A stretch of 32,522 nt of DNA from Nostocales cyanobacterium PMM_0081 (GCA_949127805.1 CASBQC010000108.1:1-32522), one strand, 5' to 3'; positions 1 to 10,013 are shown, numbered from the stretch's first letter. The notes: a model not told the origin generated them from the sequence alone. Numbers and translations: made by a program.

Positions 1-44
1 ATAGATATCTGTTGGAAATGAACTATGCGTTGCCCGAAACCCTT

Positions 45-74
45 GTAGAGACGTTCCGGACCGAACGTCTCTAC
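45..74. repeat. Short palindromic repeat (GTAGAGACGTTCCGG..GAACGTCTCTAC), followed by GTTTTT; may also act as an intrinsic terminator
   Basis: 12-bp perfect arms gtagagacgttc/gaacgtctctac followed by gttttt; related copies at 4324, 22440, 31875 and 31911. Confidence 0.8.
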
Positions 75-197
75 GTTTTTCTGGAGATGTCTATTTACTA
101 TTGAACCAAAAAATTGCCGAACTTGAAGCGAGAACTGCGGTGGTGTAAGCTTTGAGAAAAGTCAGTTAAATCAAGAATAATTTAAATAATTAAATTT

Positions 198-629
198 ATG
201 TCAGCAGAAAATTCCACCCCAAAAGCCATTTGGATTATTACCGAAGAAACGGCTGAAACATTAAGTACAACTAGTGAAACATTCACAGATAGTGTAACCA
301 GAAGCAGTGGAGGAAGAAGTAGTAGAGATACAGGAGGACGACTCGGAGTCCAAACCACTGAAGAAATAGTTGTGAGCCGAAAAAAAGACGAAATAGTAAT
401 TACCAGACGCAAAGTAGAGGTAACTAAACTCAAAGAAGAAATGAAGGGGTTTCTGCAAGCAATGCGGGAAATGCTTGATGAAGCTGACCAACCCGATTCT
501 AAGATTCAGCTTAATGAAGTCGAACTTTCAGTAGAAGTCAATGGTGAAGGACAAATCAGCCTGCTTGGGATTGGTGGTGGTAAAGTCGGGGGAAAAGGAG
601 CGATGACTTTTAAATTTAAGCGGAAATAA
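198..629 (+). CDS. Small protein with C-terminal Pepco/Trypco-like (peptidase co-occurring) domain
   Basis: ORF with ATG start; C-terminus LNEVELSVEVNGEGQISLLGIGGGKVGGKGAMTFKFKRK resembles small domains that co-occur with caspase/trypsin-like peptidases; next ORF begins with a caspase-like domain. Confidence 0.6.
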   Translation: MSAENSTPKAIWIITEETAETLSTTSETFTDSVTRSSGGRSSRDTGGRLGVQTTEEIVVSRKKDEIVITRRKVEVTKLKEEMKGFLQAMREMLDEADQPDSKIQLNEVELSVEVNGEGQISLLGIGGGKVGGKGAMTFKFKRK

Positions 630-642
630 TTGGTACTTGAAT

Positions 643-1617
643 ATGGGTAGAAATTGGGCGATCGCTATTGGGATTAATCACTATGAAAACTTGCGATCGC
701 TAAACTTTGCCAAGCGAGATGCTTCTGTCATGGCAACTTGGTTTGAACAAGAAGCCAGATTTGATCAAGTTTTCCTCTTCACTGACGATTCTCCCGCAAT
801 TCCAGCCAATCCGCCAATTCCTACTCAACCTACTTTTGGTCATTTGCGGCGATTTTTACGGGCACAGTTTGAGAATATTCAACCTCCTTTATTAAAGCCA
901 GAAGATAATTTATGGTTTTTCTTTGCAGGTCATGGCAATCGATTGGTATATATTCTCGCTTTTGGCTTTGGTTTGGGAGGTTCAATTAAACCAGGGGTAG
1001 GAATTAGCGGTGATTATAAAAGCTACTTAGAATTCATTTTGCCAGGGATGGTGGCGCTGTCGTCAATGACAGTCAGTTTTGTGGGGACGACGTTTTCGAT
1101 TTGCGGTGACAGACTGTTTACCAAAAGCTTTGAGGAATTGTTGCTTGTTCCCGTGCATCCTTTAGCTTTGCATATTGGTAAAATGCTGGCAGGAGTCATG
1201 CGGGGGTTGTTGACTTCGCTGGGTGTAATTTTGGTAGCGTTGTTGTTTACTGGTAACTGGCGTTTTTTGCACCCGTTGTTTTTGTTACTGTTAGTGCTGA
1301 GTTGTGCCGTTTTTTCTGGGTTGGGGGTAATTGTCGGGTTAAGTGTGCGATCGCTTGAAGCTGTCGGACTCTACAATAACTTTATCATCATCCCCATGTC
1401 TTTTTTGGGAGGCACTTTCTTTGACCCAAGTACATTACCAGCAGCTTTAAAAGTAGTAGTTTATTTATTACCGCTTACTTATACCACTTTAGGACTGCGT
1501 GCAGCTGCTTATTTGCCATTGTCGCAGTTTCCTTGGTACAGTATACCAATTTTGTTAGTGATGGCGATCGCTCTTTCTCTCTGGGGTGCTTACATTTTTG
1601 CTCACCAACAAGATTAA
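643..1617 (+). CDS. Chimeric ORF: N-terminal caspase-like (peptidase C14) fragment joined in frame to ABC-2 type permease
   Basis: NWAIAIGINHYENLRSLNFAKRDA...NLWFFFAGHGNR (caspase-like p20 up to the His-Gly motif), then YILAFGFGLGGSIKPG...LEFILPGMVALSSMTVSF...LPLTYTTLGLRAA (ABC-2 permease). ATG at 643 preferred over TTG at 637. Confidence 0.75.
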   Translation: MGRNWAIAIGINHYENLRSLNFAKRDASVMATWFEQEARFDQVFLFTDDSPAIPANPPIPTQPTFGHLRRFLRAQFENIQPPLLKPEDNLWFFFAGHGNRLVYILAFGFGLGGSIKPGVGISGDYKSYLEFILPGMVALSSMTVSFVGTTFSICGDRLFTKSFEELLLVPVHPLALHIGKMLAGVMRGLLTSLGVILVALLFTGNWRFLHPLFLLLLVLSCAVFSGLGVIVGLSVRSLEAVGLYNNFIIIPMSFLGGTFFDPSTLPAALKVVVYLLPLTYTTLGLRAAAYLPLSQFPWYSIPILLVMAIALSLWGAYIFAHQQD

Positions 1618-1643
1618 AATTTGCAAAAAGCCAATTATCCAAA

Positions 1644-2129
1644 ATGCTAATTCGCACTGCCACATCAGACGATGTACCCCAAGTTTTACCAATGGTTGCT
1701 AAAATTTGCGCCTTGCATGAAAATTGGGACACAGCCAAGTATGGATTTTTACCTGATCCAGAACAGCGTTATGAAAAATGGTTGACGCGGTTAGCGAATA
1801 GTAGCGATCGCAATGTCTTCTTAGTAGCGGAAGATGAAGGTAAATTGGGGGGGTTTCTAGTAGCGACAGTTGAGCGAGAAATGCCAATTTACCGTTTACA
1901 CGAATATGCTTTTATTCACGATATCTGGGTTGAACCAGAATATCGGCAAAACCGAGTAGCGCAACAAATGGTCATGTTGTGTGTCGAACGCTTCCAAGAA
2001 ATGGAAATTCTGCAAATTCGGCTTGATACCACAGCAGTCAACGAAGCAGCGAGACGGTTATTTACATCCTGCGGTTTTCGCATCAGCACTATAGAAATGC
2101 TCAAAGAGTTAGGAGTCAAAAGTCCATAG
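1644..2129 (+). CDS. GNAT family N-acetyltransferase
   Basis: MLIRTATSDDVPQVLPMVAKI...YAFIHDIWVEPEYRQNRVAQQMVMLCVERFQ...LDTTAVNEAARRLFTSCGF; internal ATG of track ORF 1533..2129. Confidence 0.85.
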   Translation: MLIRTATSDDVPQVLPMVAKICALHENWDTAKYGFLPDPEQRYEKWLTRLANSSDRNVFLVAEDEGKLGGFLVATVEREMPIYRLHEYAFIHDIWVEPEYRQNRVAQQMVMLCVERFQEMEILQIRLDTTAVNEAARRLFTSCGFRISTIEMLKELGVKSP

Positions 2130-2161
2130 TCAAGAGTCATTAGTTATTGGACTCTTGACTC

Positions 2162-2189
2162 GTAGAGACGCGATATATCGCGTCTCTAC
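2162..2189. repeat. 28-bp perfect palindrome GTAGAGACGCGATATATCGCGTCTCTAC
   Basis: Read directly; arms are exact reverse complements. Confidence 0.85.
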
Positions 2190-2205
2190 AACTTTTGACT
2201 CTTAA

Positions 2206-2682
2206 CTAGGCAGCTAAAAGTGTTTTCTCCAGAGGTGTCCAACGGAAGAAGCGATCGCCTCCTCTTTCGAGAACAACTTTCACTCGTGGTTCTATACTAG
2301 GCAAAGACGCTAAATATTCAACTTCCTGATTGGAAAGAATATGCCCTTCAATAATCCACAACACTAAACCTTTTGACTTTGGTGGCAGCTGTTCTAGCTG
2401 ATAGTTGATAATCGGTGGTACATAGTAAACAAAACCTACTGCCGCACCATTAGCGGTAGTTTTTTTACCCAGGTGAGGAGGTCTGATTCCATGAACTCCC
2501 GTCAAATAAGCAGCTAAATCGCCCAGTCCTCTTGCGGTAATATGCAAAGTGACATAACCTGCCGCACGCAGTCGGCGTTGATACCGACCTTCAAAACCCC
2601 CTTCCAGAGGTGCGTACACCCCAAGAGTGCCAAATTTTTCCAGGTCGCGAATGAAAGGTTTGCCAGTGGTTATTAGTGCCAT
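2206..2682 (-). CDS. ndhN: NAD(P)H-quinone oxidoreductase subunit N
   Basis: MALITTGKPFIRDLEKFGTLGVYAPLEGGFEGRYQRRLRAAGY...HGIRPPHLGKK; matches cyanobacterial NdhN. Confidence 0.93.
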   Translation of the reverse strand: MALITTGKPFIRDLEKFGTLGVYAPLEGGFEGRYQRRLRAAGYVTLHITARGLGDLAAYLTGVHGIRPPHLGKKTTANGAAVGFVYYVPPIINYQLEQLPPKSKGLVLWIIEGHILSNQEVEYLASLPSIEPRVKVVLERGGDRFFRWTPLEKTLLAA

Positions 2683-2770
2683 AGGTTTTCGTCTTATCCC
2701 ACTTAGATATCTCTATTATTCACTGTTAATCGATATATTTAGCTAGATAACAAACTTATAAGAAAAGCCT

Positions 2771-2890
2771 TGGCGACTAGAAGTCGCGGCTACACAGGCA
2801 AAACCCACCTGCGTGGGTTTAAAACCCTTGATTTTCTCTTAGTCCACGCAGGTGGACTTCGTTTGTATAGCCGCGACTTCTAGTCGTCAG
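2771..2890. mobile_element. MITE/REP-like non-coding inverted-repeat element
   Basis: Outer arms gcgactagaagtcgcggctac / gtatagccgcgacttctagtcgtc; inner hairpins aacccacctgcgtgggtt and gtccacgcaggtggac. Confidence 0.7.
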
Positions 2891-3045
2891 GCGCTGGTGA
2901 TACACCCTATTTTCACAAAAATTATAGACAAAGATAAAAAGATGATCTATACTATTAGATTGTGACCAAAATATTAATTTATTTTTCTTTTGATTACCAT
3001 TCCAGGCTAAGTTTAGCATTTAGGACTGATGATTGAATTAAAAAT

Positions 3046-3055
3046 ATGATATAAT
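3046..3055 (+). promoter_or_regulatory. Putative extended -10 promoter (TGATATAAT) for the r-protein cluster
   Basis: tatgatataatggctc; TATAAT at 3050-3055 preceded by TGA; no convincing -35. Confidence 0.5.
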
Positions 3056-3668
3056 GGCTCGGATTGGTAATAAGCTGATAAACTAATAATAAAGCCTTGA
3101 ATAAACTTAGGAGCGTTGGAATCAAAACCAAAGCACAACCTAAGTAGAAAAGCGCGTTCACTCATGCGTTTATCTTGAGACTAGGCAAAACATTAAGCGA
3201 TCGCTTAATGTCTTTAGTTAAGTAAAAACTGAGCATTCATCATGGTTTGATGACATTGCATCAGTCTCAGTCAAGGGATACTGAGCAGCGATTGTATGCT
3301 TAAGTCCCACTGCAACACGGACACATGAAGTGTGACGCAAGTCTTTTTCATTTCTTCGTCAAAAGCAGTGTCCGCCAGAAAGTGCCATAGCAATCGCTTG
3401 GACGAAGCATTGCTGCACAAAGCACTTGCATCATAAGGCAAGAGCACGCGTTAATTCCAATCATTGATTACTTCCAATTGGGAAGGAATTTTTGACTTTT
3501 CTGGTGAATCAATGAGTGAAAATAAACGGATTCAGCAACGCGATTAACGATACGTTTGTTGCTGCGTGAAGCGTCCACTGGCTGCCAAACGCCCTATTTT
3601 GGGCATTTAAACTAGTGTGTTTCATGAATCCAATTTTAAAAGTAAGTAGATAAGGAGAGCCAGTAACT

Positions 3669-4304
3669 GTGTCTGTAGGCATTCTCGGCACCAAACTGGG
3701 CATGACCCAAATATTTGACGAAGCAGGAGTAGCCATTCCTGTTACCGTCGTTCAAGCGGGACCATGCACGGTAACACAAGTAAAAACAAAACAGACCGAC
3801 GGTTACTCTGCCATTCAAGTTGGCTATCGTGAAGTGAAGCCAAAGGCTTTAAACAAGCCTTTACTGGGACATCTGGCAAAATCAGAGACTCCAGCATTGC
3901 GTCACTTACGGGAATATCACATTGAGAACGCTAGTGAGTATTCTTTAGGTCAACAAATTACGGCAGATATTTTTAGTGCAGGTCAAATTGTAGATATAAG
4001 CGGTAAAAGTATCGGTCGCGGTTTCGCAGGGAACCAGAAACGAAACAACTTTGGTCGTGGACCCATGTCACACGGTTCCAAAAACCATAGAGCACCCGGT
4101 TCCATTGGTGCGGGTACAACACCCGGTCGTGTCTATCCAGGTAAGCGGATGGCAGGACGTTTGGGTGGGAAGCGCATCACAATTCGCAAGCTGACTGTAG
4201 TGCGAGTAGACCCAGAACGTAACTTATTGCTAATCAAGGGAGCTATTCCTGGTAAACCCGGAGCATTGATAAGTATTATCCCAACCAACAAAGTTGGTAA
4301 GTAG
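3669..4304 (+). CDS. rplC: 50S ribosomal protein L3
   Basis: [20 protein letters not shown]...[50 protein letters not shown] start. Confidence 0.98.
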   Translation: MSVGILGTKLGMTQIFDEAGVAIPVTVVQAGPCTVTQVKTKQTDGYSAIQVGYREVKPKALNKPLLGHLAKSETPALRHLREYHIENASEYSLGQQITADIFSAGQIVDISGKSIGRGFAGNQKRNNFGRGPMSHGSKNHRAPGSIGAGTTPGRVYPGKRMAGRLGGKRITIRKLTVVRVDPERNLLLIKGAIPGKPGALISIIPTNKVGK

Positions 4305-4323
4305 TTAGTGGTTAGTGGTTAGG

Positions 4324-4350
4324 TACAGACGTTCCAGTGGAACGTCTGTA
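4324..4350. repeat. Short palindrome TACAGACGTTCC-AGT-GGAACGTCTGTA in rplC-rplD spacer
   Basis: 12-bp perfect arms; same family as 45, 22440, 31875, 31911. Confidence 0.8.
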
Positions 4351-4440
4351 AAAAAGTTAGTAGTTAGTGGTTAGTAGAACTAACAAATAGCAAATAACAA
4401 CCAACAACGCTCCAACTAACAAAGAACAAAGGACAAAAAA

Positions 4441-5076
4441 ATGACATTTGAGTGTGTAGTTAAAAATTGGCAAGGAGAACAAGTCGGAGAGAAAAGCTTC
4501 GATTTGCGAGTTGCCAAAGAAGAAAACGCGTCTCATATTGTGCATAGAGCCTTAGTGAGACAGATGACCAATGCTCGCCAGGGAACTGCCAGTACAAAGA
4601 CCCGTGCAGAAGTTAGAGGTGGTGGTCGCAAACCGTGGCGGCAAAAAGGTACAGGAAGAGCGCGTGCGGGTTCAATTCGTTCACCCCTGTGGCGTGGTGG
4701 TGGTGTGATATTTGGACCAAAGCCCAGAGATTATAACCTGAAGATGAACCGCAAAGAGCGGCGTTTGGCATTGCGGACAGCGTTTGCCAGTCGCATTGAC
4801 GATTTGATTGTAGTAGAAGAATTTGGCAACGAGTTTCAACGCCCGAAAACCAAAGAACTGGTACAAGCGATCGCACGTTGGGGTTCACAAGCAGAAAGCA
4901 ATACACTTTTAATCTTGTCGGAACGCACCGAAAACATTTATTTGTCAGCTCGCAACATCGAAAAATTAAAGCTAATTGCCGCTGACCAACTAAACGTTTA
5001 CGACTTGCTGCGTTCCGACAAAATTGTCATTACAGCATCAGCTTTAGAAAAAATTCAGGAGGTCTACAGTGCCTAA
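4441..5076 (+). CDS. rplD: 50S ribosomal protein L4
   Basis: [53 protein letters not shown]. Confidence 0.98.
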   Translation: MTFECVVKNWQGEQVGEKSFDLRVAKEENASHIVHRALVRQMTNARQGTASTKTRAEVRGGGRKPWRQKGTGRARAGSIRSPLWRGGGVIFGPKPRDYNLKMNRKERRLALRTAFASRIDDLIVVEEFGNEFQRPKTKELVQAIARWGSQAESNTLLILSERTENIYLSARNIEKLKLIAADQLNVYDLLRSDKIVITASALEKIQEVYSA

Positions 5077-5383
5077 CTTTGACCCCCGTTATCTGCCCGA
5101 CTTAGTGCGTCGCCCAATTGTCACCGAAAAAGCGACCATTGCGATGGAGCAGAATAAATATACTTTTGAAGTAATTCCTAAAGCAACCAAGCCAGAAATC
5201 AAAGCCGCAATTGAAAACTTGTTTAATGTCAAGGTTGTCAAAGTAAATACCTCAAGACCACCTCGCAAAAAGCGCCGCGTTGGTAAATTTGTTGGTTACA
5301 AACCCCAATACAAGAAAGCCATTATCACAGTGGCAGCTGGGGACGAAGACAAGATTAGACAAGTTCTATTCCCAGAAGTGTAA
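5069..5383 (+). CDS. rplW: 50S ribosomal protein L23
   Basis: [24 protein letters not shown]...[39 protein letters not shown]; overlaps rplD end. Confidence 0.97.
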   Translation: MPNFDPRYLPDLVRRPIVTEKATIAMEQNKYTFEVIPKATKPEIKAAIENLFNVKVVKVNTSRPPRKKRRVGKFVGYKPQYKKAIITVAAGDEDKIRQVLFPEV

Positions 5384-5497
5384 AAAAGTTAGGAATTATG
5401 AGTTATGAGTTATAAGTTAAATTGAATTCCTAACTTAAAACTCCAAACTTAAAACTCCTAACTCCTAACTTAAAACTCCTAACTCAAAACTCCAATT
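5384..5497. repeat. Heptamer-rich inverted spacer (gttaggaattatgagttat.. / ..cctaacttaaaactcc)
   Basis: agttatgagttataagtt left, (aactcctaacttaaa)n right. Confidence 0.7.
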
Positions 5498-6361
5498 ATG
5501 GGTACTCGTTCTTATCGTCCTTATACCCCCAGTACTCGCCAAGTTACTATCTCCGACTTTGCGGAAATTACCAAAAGCGAGCCGGAAAAGTCGTTAACGA
5601 CATACAAGCATCGTCCTAAAGGTAGAAATAACCAAGGGCGGATTACTAGTCGTCGGCGGGGTGGCGGTCACAAACAACTTTACCGGATCGTAGACTTTAA
5701 ACGCGATAAGCGAAATATTCCCGCGAAAGTCCAAGCGATTGAGTACGATCCAAACCGCAACGCCCGCATCGCGCTTTTGTTTTACCAAGACGGCGAAAAA
5801 CGCTACATTCTTCATCCCAACGGCTTGAAAGTCGGGACAACAGTTATTGCTGGACCTGATGCGCCTTTTGAAGATGGTAACGCCTTACCTTTGTCGAATA
5901 TTCCTTTGGGTACTAGCGTTCACAACGTCGAGTTGACCCCAGGAAAAGGCGGTCAAATCGTTCGTTCCGCCGGTGCTACCGCGCAAGTTGTAGCAAAAGA
6001 AGGAAATTACGTTACCATCAAACTGCCTTCTGGCGAAGTCCGAATGATTCGGCGCGAATGCTACGCCACCATCGGACAAGTTGGTAACACCGACGCGAGA
6101 AACCTGAGCGCAGGTAAAGCAGGAAGAAACCGCTGGAAAGGTCGCCGTCCCAAAGTTAGAGGTAGCGCCATGAACCCAGTGGATCACCCACATGGCGGTG
6201 GTGAAGGTCGCGCTCCCATTGGTAGATCAGGTCCTGTGACACCTTGGGGTAAACCTACCTTGGGTATGAAGACACGCAAGCGTAAGAAACCAAGTAGCAA
6301 ATTAATTGTACGTCGTCGTCGTAAGTCTTCTAAACGCGGACGCGGCGGACGCGAGTCTTAA
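5498..6361 (+). CDS. rplB: 50S ribosomal protein L2
   Basis: [21 protein letters not shown]...[36 protein letters not shown]. Confidence 0.98.
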   Translation: MGTRSYRPYTPSTRQVTISDFAEITKSEPEKSLTTYKHRPKGRNNQGRITSRRRGGGHKQLYRIVDFKRDKRNIPAKVQAIEYDPNRNARIALLFYQDGEKRYILHPNGLKVGTTVIAGPDAPFEDGNALPLSNIPLGTSVHNVELTPGKGGQIVRSAGATAQVVAKEGNYVTIKLPSGEVRMIRRECYATIGQVGNTDARNLSAGKAGRNRWKGRRPKVRGSAMNPVDHPHGGGEGRAPIGRSGPVTPWGKPTLGMKTRKRKKPSSKLIVRRRRKSSKRGRGGRES

Positions 6362-6482
6362 AAAGTATGAAGTCTGAAGGATGAAGTCTTAAGTGTGATT
6401 CATCCTTAATCCTTCTCCTGCAAAGACGCTTTGCGAACATTCTTTATTTTCATCCTTAATCCTTAATCCTTCATCCTTTACT

Positions 6483-6761
6483 ATGGGTCGTTCTCTAAAA
6501 AAAGGTCCCTTTGTTGCGGATCATTTACTCAAGAAAATTGAAAAGCTCGACGCAATCAACAGAAAAGAAGTTATTAAAACTTGGTCGAGAGCTTCAACAA
6601 TTTTGCCTCTAATGGTAGGACATACCATCGCTGTTCACAACGGACGCCAACACGTACCAGTTTTTGTCAATGAGCAAATGGTAGGACACAAATTAGGTGA
6701 ATTTGCCCCGACACGTACATACAGGGGTCATGGCAAAAGTGATAAAAAAGCAGGGAGATAG
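6483..6761 (+). CDS. rpsS: 30S ribosomal protein S19
   Basis: [22 protein letters not shown]...[29 protein letters not shown]. Confidence 0.98.
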   Translation: MGRSLKKGPFVADHLLKKIEKLDAINRKEVIKTWSRASTILPLMVGHTIAVHNGRQHVPVFVNEQMVGHKLGEFAPTRTYRGHGKSDKKAGR

Positions 6762-6793
6762 AATTTTGGATTTGGGATTTTGGATTAAATCTT

Positions 6794-6821
6794 AAAATCT
6801 AAAATCTAAAATCTAAAATCT
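6794..6821. repeat. Tandem heptamer AAAATCT x4 in rpsS-rplV spacer
   Basis: Read directly; preceded by ttttggatttgggattttggatt as opposing arm. Confidence 0.85.
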
Positions 6822-6842
6822 AAAATTTTGCAGGAGAAACTT

Positions 6843-7199
6843 ATGGCAACTGATACTAAAGAAGTAAAAGCGATCGCCCGTTTTGTACGCATGTCTCCCT
6901 TTAAAGTGCGTCGCGTACTCGATCAAATTCGCGGCAGATCCTACCGAGAAGCGCTGATTATCCTGGAATTCATGCCCTATCGTGGCTGCGAACCAGTATT
7001 AAAGCTGATTAGAAGCGCTGCCGCTAATGCCGAGCATAACAATGGGCTAGATCGCACGAAACTGGTAATTAGTCAAGCATACGCCGATCAAGGTCCAGTC
7101 CTAAAACGGTTCCAACCAAGAGCGCAAGGTCGAGCTTACCAAATTCGCAAGCCGACATGTCACATCACAGTAGCAGTTGCGACTGGTGCGGCTGAATAA
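6843..7199 (+). CDS. rplV: 50S ribosomal protein L22
   Basis: [43 protein letters not shown] at 6843 favoured over upstream start. Confidence 0.97.
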   Translation: MATDTKEVKAIARFVRMSPFKVRRVLDQIRGRSYREALIILEFMPYRGCEPVLKLIRSAAANAEHNNGLDRTKLVISQAYADQGPVLKRFQPRAQGRAYQIRKPTCHITVAVATGAAE

Positions 7200-7252
7200 G
7201 CTTCTCTCAGTAAAAAAATTGCGTACAGTCAGAAATTTTAGAGGAACTATTT

Positions 7253-8008
7253 GTGGGACAAAAGATTCATCCAGTCGGTTTTCGGCTGGGTATTACTCAA
7301 GAACACCAATCACGTTGGTTTGCCGTTCCTGACCGTTATCCAGAACTTCTTCAAGAAGACTACAAACTGCGTAACTACATAGAACAAAAACTGGGTAGAT
7401 ACGCTCAAAACAACGCCGGCATCTCGGAAGTGCGAATTGAGCGCAAAGCAGACCAAATCGATTTAGAAGTACGCACGGCTCGACCGGGTGTAGTTGTAGG
7501 TCGAGGTGGACAAGGTATTGAAGCATTACGTACCGGACTTCAAGACTTGTTAGGTGGCAATCGCCAAATTCGCATTAACGTAGTTGAAGTACAACGAGTT
7601 GATGCCGATGCTTACTTGATTGCGGAATACATTGCTCAACAATTGGAACGCCGCGTTTCCTTCCGTCGGGTAGTGCGTCAAGCCATCCAACGCGCTCAAC
7701 GTGCTGGTGTGCAAGGCATTAAAGTTCAAGTTGGCGGTCGGCTCAACGGTGCAGAAATTGCCCGGACAGAGTGGACTCGTGAAGGTAGAGTACCTCTACA
7801 TACCTTACGGGCTGACATTGACTACTCTTGCTGCACCGCAAAAACTATTTACGGCATTCTCGGTATCAAAGTGTGGGTGTTCAAAGGAGAAATCATTCCC
7901 GGACAGGAAGAAACTCCAGCACAACCAACAACCAGAGATCGCGAACCTCGTCGCCGTCAACAACAACGCCGTCGCCAACAATTTGAAGATCGTTCAAATG
8001 AAGGATAG
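7253..8008 (+). CDS. rpsC: 30S ribosomal protein S3
   Basis: [24 protein letters not shown]...[20 protein letters not shown] start; R/Q-rich C-terminal tail. Confidence 0.98.
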   Translation: MGQKIHPVGFRLGITQEHQSRWFAVPDRYPELLQEDYKLRNYIEQKLGRYAQNNAGISEVRIERKADQIDLEVRTARPGVVVGRGGQGIEALRTGLQDLLGGNRQIRINVVEVQRVDADAYLIAEYIAQQLERRVSFRRVVRQAIQRAQRAGVQGIKVQVGGRLNGAEIARTEWTREGRVPLHTLRADIDYSCCTAKTIYGILGIKVWVFKGEIIPGQEETPAQPTTRDREPRRRQQQRRRQQFEDRSNEG

Positions 8009-8118
8009 TTAGTGGTTAGTGGTTAGTGGTTATTGGGAGCGTGGTAATAACTAACAACTAACAACCAACAACTAACAACCAACAACTAACAACCAACAAC
8101 TAACAATCAACAACTAAC
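8009..8118. repeat. Inverted heptamer/14-mer repeat spacer (ttagtgg x3 / aacaactaacaacc x~4.5)
   Basis: ttagtggttagtggttagtgg left arm; aacaactaacaacc repeated right arm. Confidence 0.85.
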
Positions 8119-8123
8119 AAATC

Positions 8124-8549
8124 ATGTTAAGTCCTAGAAGAACTAAATTCCGCAAACAACAACGCGGACGGATGTGCGGTGTAGCTACCCGTGGTAGCAG
8201 CCTGAATTTTGGCGATTTTGCCCTCCAAGCTCAAGAACCAGCTTGGATTACCGCCCGACAAATAGAGGCTTCCCGTCGAGCAATGACTCGTTATATCCGC
8301 CGGGGTGGTAAAATTTGGATTCGTATTTTCCCAGACAAACCTATAACCATGCGTCCCGCAGAAACCCGGATGGGTTCCGGTAAAGGTTCGCCGGAATTTT
8401 GGGTAGCAGTCGTCAAGCCAGGACGGATTTTATTTGAAATTGCTGGCGTTACTGAAGAAATCGCTCGCGAAGCCATGCGCTTGGCAGCCTTTAAGTTACC
8501 AATTAAAACTAAGTTCATTTCACGCTCCGAATTGGAGCCGCAGGAGTAA
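8124..8549 (+). CDS. rplP: 50S ribosomal protein L16
   Basis: [24 protein letters not shown]...[41 protein letters not shown]. Confidence 0.98.
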   Translation: MLSPRRTKFRKQQRGRMCGVATRGSSLNFGDFALQAQEPAWITARQIEASRRAMTRYIRRGGKIWIRIFPDKPITMRPAETRMGSGKGSPEFWVAVVKPGRILFEIAGVTEEIAREAMRLAAFKLPIKTKFISRSELEPQE

Positions 8550-8552
8550 GTC

Positions 8553-8768
8553 ATGCCTCTGCCTAAGATTTCAGAAGCAAGAGAATTAAGTGACGAAAAA
8601 CTGTCTGATGAAATTCTTGCTGTGAAAAAGCAACTATTTCAATTGCGTTTGCAAAAAGCAACCAGACAATTAGAAAAGCCCCATCAATTCAAACATGCTC
8701 GACACCGTTTAGCCCAGTTGCTAACAGTAGAGACAGAGCGCAAACAAAAAGCATCGGTTGAAAGTTAG
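8553..8768 (+). CDS. rpmC: 50S ribosomal protein L29
   Basis: Small ORF in canonical position; [44 protein letters not shown]. Confidence 0.95.
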   Translation: MPLPKISEARELSDEKLSDEILAVKKQLFQLRLQKATRQLEKPHQFKHARHRLAQLLTVETERKQKASVES

Positions 8769-8829
8769 GAGTTAAGAGTGAGGAGTTAGGAGTTAATTAA
8801 AAACAATTAATTTTGGCTTTGAAATTTTC

Positions 8830-8864
8830 AACTCATAACTCATAACTCATAACTCATAACTCAT
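8830..8864. repeat. Tandem heptamer AACTCAT x5 in rpmC-rpsQ spacer
   Basis: Read directly; opposing ttaggagttaagagtgaggagttaggagtt at 8766-8795. Confidence 0.88.
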
Positions 8865-8887
8865 AACTTAAACAAAAGTAGGAGATT

Positions 8888-9139
8888 ATGGCAGTCAAAG
8901 AACGAGTTGGTTTGGTAGTGAGCGACAAAATGCAAAAAACGGTGGTAGTCGCCATTGAAAACCGCGCTCCTCACCCCAAGTACGGCAAAATTGTAGTGAA
9001 TACCCAGCGCTATAAAGTCCACGACGAAGAAAACAAATGTAAAGTGGGCGATCGCGTTCGCATTCAGGAAACTCGACCCCTGAGCAAAACCAAGCGCTGG
9101 CAAGTCACAGAAATCCTCAATACCAAAGCTACAACCTAA
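8888..9139 (+). CDS. rpsQ: 30S ribosomal protein S17
   Basis: [49 protein letters not shown]. Confidence 0.97.
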   Translation: MAVKERVGLVVSDKMQKTVVVAIENRAPHPKYGKIVVNTQRYKVHDEENKCKVGDRVRIQETRPLSKTKRWQVTEILNTKATT

Positions 9140-9181
9140 TAGTTGTTAGTTTTCGATCCAACGCCACAAGGAATAAAAATT

Positions 9182-9556
9182 GTGATTCAATCCCAGACCT
9201 ACCTTAATGTCGCAGATAATAGCGGCGCCCGCAAATTAATGTGTATCCGCGTTTTAGGCGGAGGCGGAGGAAACCGTCGTTATGGCGGTGTAGGCGATAA
9301 AATTATCGCCGTTGTTAAAGATGCCATTCCTAACATGGCAGTTAAAAAGTCTGATGTCGTGGAAGCGGTAATTGTCCGCACCCGCAAAGCTATGATTCGT
9401 GATAGCGGCATGAGTATCCGCTTTGACGACAACGCCGCAGTTATCATCAACAAAGATGGTAATCCCAGAGGCACACGGGTTTTTGGACCAGTGGCACGGG
9501 AATTGCGCGAGAAAAACTTTACCAAAATCGTTTCTTTGGCTCCGGAGGTGCTGTAA
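9182..9556 (+). CDS. rplN: 50S ribosomal protein L14
   Basis: (V/M)[29 protein letters not shown] at 9182 preferred over TTG at 9143. Confidence 0.97.
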   Translation: MIQSQTYLNVADNSGARKLMCIRVLGGGGGNRRYGGVGDKIIAVVKDAIPNMAVKKSDVVEAVIVRTRKAMIRDSGMSIRFDDNAAVIINKDGNPRGTRVFGPVARELREKNFTKIVSLAPEVL

Positions 9557-9906
9557 TGTCAAAACAGCCGAAACCTAAAGTATTTCATAAAATGCACGTC
9601 AAAACTGGCGACACCGTGCAAGTCATTGCCGGCAAAGACAAAGGCAAAGTTGGTGAAATAGTCACAGCACTTCCCCAAGTTAGTCAAGTCATTGTCAAAG
9701 GCGTCAACATTAAAACTAAGCACGTCAAGCCCCAAGGGGAAGGTGAATCGGGACGCATTCTTACCCAAGAATTCCCAATTCATAGTTCCAACGTGATGCT
9801 TTATTCAACCAAGCAAAACGTTGCTAGTCGCATCTGCTACACCACAACCCAAGAAGGGAAGAAAGTACGGATGTTAAAGAAAACCGGCGAGATACTTGAC
9901 AAATAG
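9556..9906 (+). CDS. rplX: 50S ribosomal protein L24
   Basis: [48 protein letters not shown]. Confidence 0.97.
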   Translation: MSKQPKPKVFHKMHVKTGDTVQVIAGKDKGKVGEIVTALPQVSQVIVKGVNIKTKHVKPQGEGESGRILTQEFPIHSSNVMLYSTKQNVASRICYTTTQEGKKVRMLKKTGEILDK

Positions 9907-10013
9907 TTAGGAGTCAGGAGTTAAGAGTTAGAAATTGACTTTAACTCATAACTCAAAACTCAAAACTCATAACTTCTTCCCTGACCAAGACCAGGGATAA
10001 ACAGGAAAAAAAT

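Noticed and set aside
182-433. Minus-strand ORF of 83 aa
   Set aside because: Antisense to the 198-629 ORF, low-complexity Ser/Thr/Leu product; the plus-strand ORF is more plausible.
3056-3668. tRNA or other standard RNA gene in the long ndhN-rplC interval
   Set aside because: No cloverleaf or T-arm GTTCNANNC pattern found by eye; reported only as a structured leader.
4613-4906. Minus-strand ORFs within r-protein genes (e.g. 4613..4906, 5885..6193, 9254..9562, 21735..22082)
   Set aside because: Antisense to clearly identified conserved genes, with no recognisable domains.
8009-8123. Short regularly repeated units resembling a CRISPR array
   Set aside because: Units are 7-14 bp with no unique spacers and no cas genes; they fit cyanobacterial tandem heptamer repeats.
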